Shown piece after piece: positions 57,690 through 64,000 of a stretch of DNA of 64,000 nucleotides. The stretch is from Elephas maximus indicus. Lineage: Eukaryota > Chordata > Mammalia > Proboscidea > Elephantidae. The position numbers were made by a program, and so were the translations under genes. The DNA lies in assembly GCF_024166365.1 (NCBI RefSeq), contig NC_064834.1:52804001-52868000 (forward strand). Reading direction: 5' to 3'. Position 1 is the stretch's first letter. The number at the start of each line of letters is the position of its first letter. A model generated the notes under the pieces. That model saw only the letters and a program-made list of their open reading frames with translations, made no database searches and was not told the origin of the DNA.

Positions 57690-57850
57690 TAGGAAGCTCA
57701 TTAATTAGCGGGCCGGGGGTAGGAGGAGCCGGTTGGAATTAGCCTGCCTAATGCGCCTGTCAGTCCCGGCGCCGCGCTGCGCTCGGCCCGAGCTGTTTGT
57801 AAATTACATTAGCTGCGCCTTTATTGCACCCGAACCTCCGGCGACTGCAA
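57690..57850. promoter_or_regulatory. Candidate upstream regulatory element
   Basis: ATTAATTAG (57700-57708), GGAATTAGCCTGCCTAATGC, GTAAATTACATTAGC and CTTTATTGC stand in otherwise GC-rich DNA and are not repeat-derived. It could serve LBX1 or a divergent transcript. Confidence 0.45.
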
Positions 57851-58028
57851 AGCTGCCGCCCCCACCCCAAACTGCGAGCCGCGCTCCGGGCGCACCCGCC
57901 TCCCGCCGGCCTGACAGCGATGGCAGCGCCGGCCCCGGAGCTCCCTGGCTCTCCAATCCAGGATCTGGAGCCCCAGAAGGGCGGCGGGAGCTCCAACCCC
58001 GGAGTGACGCGTTAGCCGCCTGGGCCAG
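57700..58028 (+). ncRNA. Possible divergent lncRNA first exon (LBX1 antisense type)
   Basis: A textbook donor CAG|GTAAGA sits at 58026-58034 on the plus strand, about 1 kb upstream of the LBX1 ATG. In human an antisense non-coding gene (LBX1-AS1) lies divergently upstream of LBX1. The exon start, acceptor and expression are not visible, so this is only a suggestion. Confidence 0.3.
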
Positions 58029-58720
58029 GTAAGACCAGGAGCTACCGTGGGCCCCGCAGCCGCGCAGCACGGGACTTTTCGGAGCTGAGACCAAGGACCG
58101 AGCGCCCCTGTCCTCGGACCCGCTGGTCCCTCTTCTCCGGCCCTGGGCCCCGCCTGGGAGAGGGACTCGTCTGCACCCTTCCCCCATCCCTTTGGCCCGC
58201 GGGAGGTCCGAGCGGGTTCGGCAGCCCTGGGTGGGGCGACACGGGACGGAGTGACGGGGACTCCAGGCCTGGGAGAGGAGGCCAGTCCGAGGGCACAGCC
58301 TTTCCCTAGCCGAGAGGCGGAGGGGGAAGTTCCCGGTGGCTCTGGGCTCCTTTCCCCCTGGCCTGAGCCCTAAGCGGCAGCCCTACCTCTTCCGGCAATC
58401 CCGCACACTCTTTCCTCCGGCCACGGCTCTCGGGCCGGCTGGGGCCACCGCTCGCCCGATGACAGGTGTCCGACGGGCAGCGGGGCAGGGTACTGGGGCT
58501 CCCGGGGCGGCTTGGGGCCTCCCGGCTGCACTCTACCCGGCCCCGGCCGGGGCCCCGCTGCCGGCCCCGCCCAGCCAAACGCCGGACTGGAGTGAAGCGC
58601 CCGGCCGACTCCAGCTGTTCCGGATGCGGGGCGGGGGCCTGGAGGGGCCGGGCCACCGCTGGGGTTTCGCTCTCAGGAACCCGCAGGGAGGCCCGTTGGA
58701 GTCAGGTTGGCGAACTGGGG
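58029..58720. other. CpG-rich upstream flank
   Basis: GC-rich with dense CpG to about 58.7 kb. No exon is supported. Confidence 0.5.
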
Positions 58721-61700
58721 ACTTCATGGCCCGAACTCTGTTTATACCAGGCTTGCATTTTGTGTGCATCGGTATTTGAAGGTGTTCATGAAGGGCTTTT
58801 TTTTTTTTTAATATGTGCATTTCTGTGTCGTTCTCCATGTGTATCTTTGTGTAAACGTATGTGAGCCTATGAGTATTTAGGGTTGTTTGAATCCCTACCT
58901 GTGTCTTTCATTTCCCTGAAGCACTCCAGCCGGGCTCTGCCACTAGGCCCTCTTCTCTTTGGCTTTCCGGTCTGGTTTTCGGGGGCCGCTGGCCCTGCCC
59001 GCCTGATTTTCCATTTTTGCCCTTGGAGATCAGAGGGGAGGGAAGGCGGCTGGAACCAAGGGAGGAAGAGCCACTCCCCTGCCCCCCAGGGCAAACACAC
59101 AGCCCCGGCCCCCCCAGCCCAGGCAGCCTGGCCCTTTCCCCGGCTTTGTTCGTAAACTCGCGGGAAGGGAGAGCACTGGGCGTCCCGCTTGGACAGGAGA
59201 AGGACCCGAAGCAGCCAGAGAGAAGGGCTCTGGGCCCAGCCTCGAGGTTGGGATGAAAAGAATAGGTCCCCTAGGGCTTCCTGCCCCCCACGTGTGCCCC
59301 GGGAGATAGGCGAGCTGAGCTGGGCAGCGACAGTGGGCAGGTCTTTTCTCCCTCTGCACCTCAGAGGTCGGCTTCTTTCTTTATCTCCACGTTTAGTTAT
59401 TTATTTGGAATCCTAGCCCAGTGGCTCTCGGGAGTCAAAGGGACGATGTGGGGAGACAGAATTCTTGTTTGGGAGCTCAGCGCCAGCCCCAGGCCTGCTT
59501 GAGGGCGTTGGGAGAGCTCTGTACACCCTCCCCTTTTTTTTTACCGGCACTTGCCGGAGTGGGTAGGTGCTCAGGGGGCAGAAATGGTGAGGGTGGGGGA
59601 TCTCAGCTGCAGACGCCTCCCTAGGGCAGCTCTGTCTCTGATGCATTCTTGCTGCCCTGGGAGCCACAGGATGATGCACAGCCTAGCAATGGAGAAGTCA
59701 GAGTACAAGGCCAGTGGAGAGGGACCAGAGGGAGGGGATGCCACGGAGCTGGACCCTGCTGCCTGGAAGCTCTGGCCCCTCTCCCCTCATTTCCTGCCCT
59801 CAAAATCCCCACCTTAACTTGTGGCTGGCTGCCGTTTCCTGCCATAACCCCAAACCCCTTGACCTTGCACCTCAGGCAAGCCACAACCCCTTAGCTATCA
59901 GCTGAGGTCCCACCAGATCAGGAAACCAGTATTCTTGGGCTCCTATCCTTAGAAAGAAAGAGGCCCTTCTCATACCCCTGTAAATCTTTTTGTCTGCTTT
60001 GGTCTCCGAACTGCCCCACAGGACCTGCTTTTAAGGAAAAGCCAAGCCCCTGCTGTTGCCCATACCCCTAGCCCTCAAAACCCCCCATGTCAGGGTCACA
60101 GTGAGGCTGCCGGGAAAGAGAAGGTTGCAGATATTGAGAGCAGAGTCAGGATCATAGAATTCCTTGCTGGGGCCCTGCTCCACTGGAACTTTAGTCTTTG
60201 GCCACACGTGTCAAAGTGGAGAAGATATTCGCATACCTGCCCTGAGAGAGAGGCAAACCCAGCTGGGCTGCGGGACGGTGGACAGGTCCTACTGTATTGG
60301 CTCTTTCACCATGGTCACCAAACCTCCTGTTTCTGCCTGCCCTGTACTTGCTGCGCACTTCCCTGCCCCCCGCCCCCCCCCCCCCCATGTTTTGCTGTTT
60401 TGGCCAATTGATCTGCTCTCTGGGCCAAATCCTCTGAGCAGGCTGCACAACTGGGGGCCAGAGCATGTAGTGACACCTGCCGTTTTGTTATTTTGGGTCT
60501 AAAAGCCACCTTCATCTCCTCCTAGGTCATCTTTGAAAGCAGCCCAACTGCCCCACCTACCTTTTCTCACCCCTTCGATTTTCACTCAGCTGACTCCAGT
60601 GTGTGGGCAGCTGGTAGGCTGGTATCGTTTAGATTCCTGGGAGCCCAAATCCTCTCGCATTCTGCACCCTGCATGCAAGCAATGGGTTGTGTTTTGGATT
60701 CATGGGTTTGACTTTATCCCCCAATACTGAGAGATTATTGAGGGCAGGGGCCTCAATCTGGGAATTCCATTTGCCTTGACCTGCGCGGGCCTGGGGCACT
60801 GGGTGTCTGCTCCATATTGGTTGACCTAACCTCCATCAAGCAAATGGGATATAAACAATTGTGTGATGGAGGGCAACGGCTTGGTCTTGGAACGTCCCTT
60901 CTCAGAGGAAGAGTTTTGGAGATTCCAAGAAGCTGAGTGGGGAGTGACTCGGGGACAGTGGGGTGGAGAATGCTGTGGAAGGAACCCTGTTAATCACCAT
61001 CAGGGCTCTAACCATTTTGCCACATCCCACCCCTGGGACCCCAATGCAGGGGCAAAGAACACACCCTGTGGTGCCCCTACCTCAGCTAGCTGGGCCAGCG
61101 TCCTCTTGCCTGGAGCTATAAGCAGCTGGTCCCTGGAGTCTGCTCTGCAGGGGGAAAGCCTGACTTCAGAATCATGTCCACACTGAATCCTGAGCCTGGA
61201 AGTTCTTCCCACTGCCTATCTATCCCCAGCCCAGGCTTATTCCATCTCCAGTGGAAGGGGAAGGAATTAGTCTACCAAAAATCCACTTTTCCCCCAGTTT
61301 AGGGAGTATTCCAGACAAAGGGAGGGAAAGCATTGCCTGAATTGCCAGGATAAGGGGACCCTGTACAGCCAAGCAAAACTCCTTAGTTGCTCCTTTGCAC
61401 AAGAGAATAATTTGTGTAAATGCTCACAGGCTCCATCAGATTCAGTCTGGGTTGTTTTGTAGCCCCCATTCACTTCCAGATTATTCAGGCAAACACCAGC
61501 ATTGGCTCTCAGGCCAGAGCTTCCCTTAAAGAAAAGGACCTGACACCCCTTTCAACTAATGAACTTTCTGACCTCCCCCCGCCCCCACCAATCTAGATCA
61601 TTTTGTCCCACAGGAACCTGTTCCTCTGACATGCCACATGGATTTGGGGAGCTTCCTACTATCTGGAGGTAGACTCTAATAGCTGTCCGCTTGGTTTTTA

Positions 61701-61740
61701 CATTCTGCCCTGGGCCACTGCAGTAACAGCAATAGCCATG
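58721..61740. other. Gene-free LBX1 upstream stretch
   Basis: Nothing coding is recognised. Minor features are a T-run near 58799-58809 and a 14-base C-run at 60373-60386. No young SINE or LINE is present. Confidence 0.45.
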
Positions 61741-61744
61741 ACAA

Positions 61745-61960
61745 TAAACACCATAAGCCCTTACCATGTGCCTGGCTCCAGGCTAAGAGTTTTAATGCCA
61801 TATTTCATTTCTTATTCACAGCTCTGAGAGGCAGCTACTGCAGTTACCTCTATTTTACATATAAGGAAATAAGGCACAGAGAGGTTATGTAACCTGTCCA
61901 CAATCACACAGCCTGTTTTGGAGTAGTCAGGATTTGAAGTCTCTGCTCTTAATCTCTAAA
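61745..61960 (-). mobile_element. MIR SINE, antisense
   Basis: CTTACCATGTGCCTGGCTCC, GGCTAAGAGTTTTAATGCCA, ATAAGGAAATAAGGCACAGA, GAGGTTATGTAACCTGTCC. Clear MIR. Confidence 0.85.
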
Positions 61961-61964
61961 CCAT

Positions 61965-62140
61965 GGGGTTCTTAACTGGAAGCCCCCAAGGGTTCTTTGA
62001 ATGGGCCTCAGGGGTTCTGCAGATCCCAGAAATTGTGTGTAAATTTTTGTGTGTGAGCTCAGGTGGGCACATTTTTCTGGGGGGAATTATTATGAAACTC
62101 ATTGGGTTCTCAAAGAGACTGGGGATCCAGAAAATGTTAA
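61965..62140. mobile_element. hAT-type DNA transposon remnant
   Basis: The left end GGGTTCTTAACTGGAAGCCC and the right end GGGATCCAGAAAATGTTAAG are a diverged terminal inverted repeat of the mammalian hAT kind. The interior contains GGGGTTCTGCAGATCCC. Confidence 0.5.
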
Positions 62141-62149
62141 GGCCAGAAG

Positions 62150-62560
62150 CAGACCAATGAGGGGGAAGCGGCCCACCCCCCAGACTGGGGAGCAGGGAGC
62201 TAGGTGCTCCAAAATTCTGCCAGGGCTCAAGTCTGCTTCAGGACCTGCCCTGCTGTGTCTGGCCAGGCCCAGCTCACAGGACCTCTGCTGGAAAGGGGGG
62301 GGGGGGAGGGAGAAGGGTCTGTGGCTAGGGCACCACTTTGGAGAGCACTCCCCCTGCTTCTCTCCTTCTCACTTCTTTTGTGAACTGAACCCCGTCTGAT
62401 GACAGAGAGGCCATACCACATGTACTAGCTTCCTCCTGGACATTCATTTCTGCATGGGGAGCTAGAACTCAAGGAAGTCTAGAGGGTACTCGGGTAGTCT
62501 GGGGGCATAGGCAGAGACCACAGAAACAGGTACAGATGTTACGAGACAAGCTTCCAGAAA
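62150..62560. other. Gene-free stretch, nothing recognised
   Basis: Contains a 12-base G-run at 62295-62306. No exon or named repeat seen. Confidence 0.4.
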
Positions 62561-62564
62561 GTGC

Positions 62565-62935
62565 TCAAGATTCAGGGGACCACACTCTGCAGCCTCCAGA
62601 ACAGCCTCTCTTTTGGTCCTAAGCCCCTCATCCTGGGGTTGGAATGGCTTCCATTTGTCCCTTCTCCTGGCATTCTTGTTCTGTCTTTAGTGCTCAGTTG
62701 CAAACTTACCTCTTTGGAGAAGACTTCTCTGCTTCGTTCAGCTCTCCTGTGCTCCTTAGCACACCCCTCCTGGAGTCACTGTCACACTGGTTAGTCTGTC
62801 TTTCTCCTCTCTCTTCACCTGGGTGTGAACTTGGTGAGGAAGAACCAGAATCTCCTCTCCATGCCTCTATGCCAACCTGGCATACACCCAGGTCTCCCCA
62901 AGTATTTGTTAAATGAATAAACTAAATGAGTAAAT
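62565..62935 (+). mobile_element. L2 LINE 3' end
   Basis: CAAACTTACCTCTTTGGAGA, AGACTTCTCTGCTTCG, a CT-rich middle, GTGTGAACTTGGTGAGGAAG and AGTATTTGTTAAATGAATAA follow L2 3' order. Confidence 0.7.
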
Positions 62936-63890
62936 AAGAGACAGAGAGCCAAGCAGTGACCTCAGCCTGCACCCCAGGGAAAGGGCCAGGGATGTAGGGG
63001 TGGGGAGAGTGGGAGGGTAGGTGCATTGTCTCTGCCAGCTTTGTACAGGTGTGTGTGGAACTCCTGCCACTCACATCCCCAACACACACAGAAGGGCACA
63101 GAGATGTCATTCCTTAATGCTCTTTGGCCATTTGAGGGGGGAGAGGTGGCTCCTGGGTTCTGGACAGAAGATGGGCAGGGGGGTGGAGCAGGCAGAAGTG
63201 GCAGGAAACAGTAATGCAGGGGTCTATGAAGATGGTAAAGGAACCCGAGTGGGAGGAGTCTGGTTCTCACCCCAGTGGAGGTAGCATTTGAGTTGAACCT
63301 TGAAACACCAGGAGTATTTGGGTAGGTGCAGAAGCAGGGACCACTCTCCAGGCAAGCAGAATAGCCAAGCAGGAAGCCCAAGGTGCCTACATAAGGGGGA
63401 ACCAGTGAGCTCTATACCTCCTCCCTCTGTTGCCTGAGCTGTGGCTGCTAAGAATGGCACAGCCTTAGTCCCCTGTACCCTTCTGGCAGGTCTGCAGCCT
63501 GGGGAGGGACCGGGGCTGGTGGGGTCCTGTGGTGGCTGTTTGGTGCTGTGGGAACGAGTTGGGAAGAGGCTAAACCCCCTTGCTCCTCCAGAGTCTACAA
63601 TGGGAGTTTCTTCTCCTTACCCCCGCCCCTGGAGCTCCAAGACCTGCCCCTCTCCCACTTTCCCACTAACCCAGCCGGCCCAGGCACTCCGGGGTCTGAA
63701 GTCTAATGATAGTCAGCGCCCTCCATTCACAGAGGTCTCCCCGCTTGCGGGAGGAAGCAGACAGCCTTGGTGGGTAGCGGGACCTGAACCAGGCCACGTG
63801 GATAATAGACCCGGTGACCTAAGCAAGAGAGGCGCGAACACGCAGGAGGTGGACAGCCCGGCTAGATCCGCTCCGGAAAGGCCTGAGTCA
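62936..63890. other. Gene-free stretch, nothing recognised
   Basis: GC rises again toward the right end. No exon is supported. Confidence 0.4.
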
Positions 63891-63894
63891 GGCT

Positions 63895-63960
63895 CCTCGT
63901 AATAAACTGCGCGTGAATAATTCAGCAGCCGCGCGGGGGCTCATTGCATTATCCCGCGCC
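63895..63960. promoter_or_regulatory. Candidate conserved non-coding element at right edge
   Basis: CGTAATAAACTGCGCGTGAA, TAATTCAGCAGCC and CTCATTGCATTATCCCGCG are complex, CpG-retaining sequence with AT-rich words. The element may continue beyond the window. Confidence 0.35.
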
Positions 63961-64000
63961 ACCTCTCTGGTCCCCACCGAGAGGGGTAGGGGCATAGCAC

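Noticed and set aside
1-64000. A previously undescribed biological system
   Set aside because: I looked for unexplained gene clusters, repeats with spacer structure and unusual coding; everything seen fits a mammalian homeobox locus with repeats and candidate regulatory DNA.

Overview
This is vertebrate nuclear DNA, almost certainly from an afrotherian mammal (elephant, manatee or hyrax type). About a dozen copies of an AfroSINE-type repeat (tRNA-like head, tail around GACTCnANnGGCAAC) are scattered across it. RTE/BovB-type LINE fragments share their 3' tail with a second SINE family. There are also L1 3' ends, MIR, L2, MER5A-like hAT copies and MaLR-type LTR remnants. There are no operons, bacterial signals or CRISPR arrays. 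The species cannot be fixed from the sequence alone.

The only protein-coding gene I can support is LBX1 (ladybird homeobox 1), on the minus strand. It has two coding exons (57006-56682 and 56021-55501) separated by a 660-bp GT-AG intron. They join in frame to a 281-residue protein with an N-terminal Eh1-like repressor motif, a homeodomain at residues 125-184 and an acidic C-terminus. A TATA-like element lies upstream and an AATAAA signal lies about 170 nt after the stop.

The layout has three parts. Positions 1-2.45 kb are GC-rich and CpG-dense with no recognisable exon. About 2.5-42.7 kb is a gene-free, repeat-dense stretch whose nested insertions can be ordered by target-site duplications. 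From about 42.8 kb to the right end the DNA is GC-rich and nearly free of young repeats. It carries LBX1 and a series of AT-rich islands packed with homeodomain cores (TAATTA), a perfect POU octamer and conserved-looking AT-rich words. I read these as candidate cis-regulatory elements of a developmental gene. Two CTCF-like motifs in the same orientation (42873 and 43305) sit at the border between the second and third parts.

I found no previously undescribed biological system. The observations most worth following are the enhancer-like islands downstream of LBX1, the paired-class homeodomain dimer site and possible divergent lncRNA upstream of it, the CTCF pair, two large foldback elements, and several nested retrotransposon insertions with clear target duplications. 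Conservation cannot be tested here, so every regulatory call is inference from composition, motifs and context.
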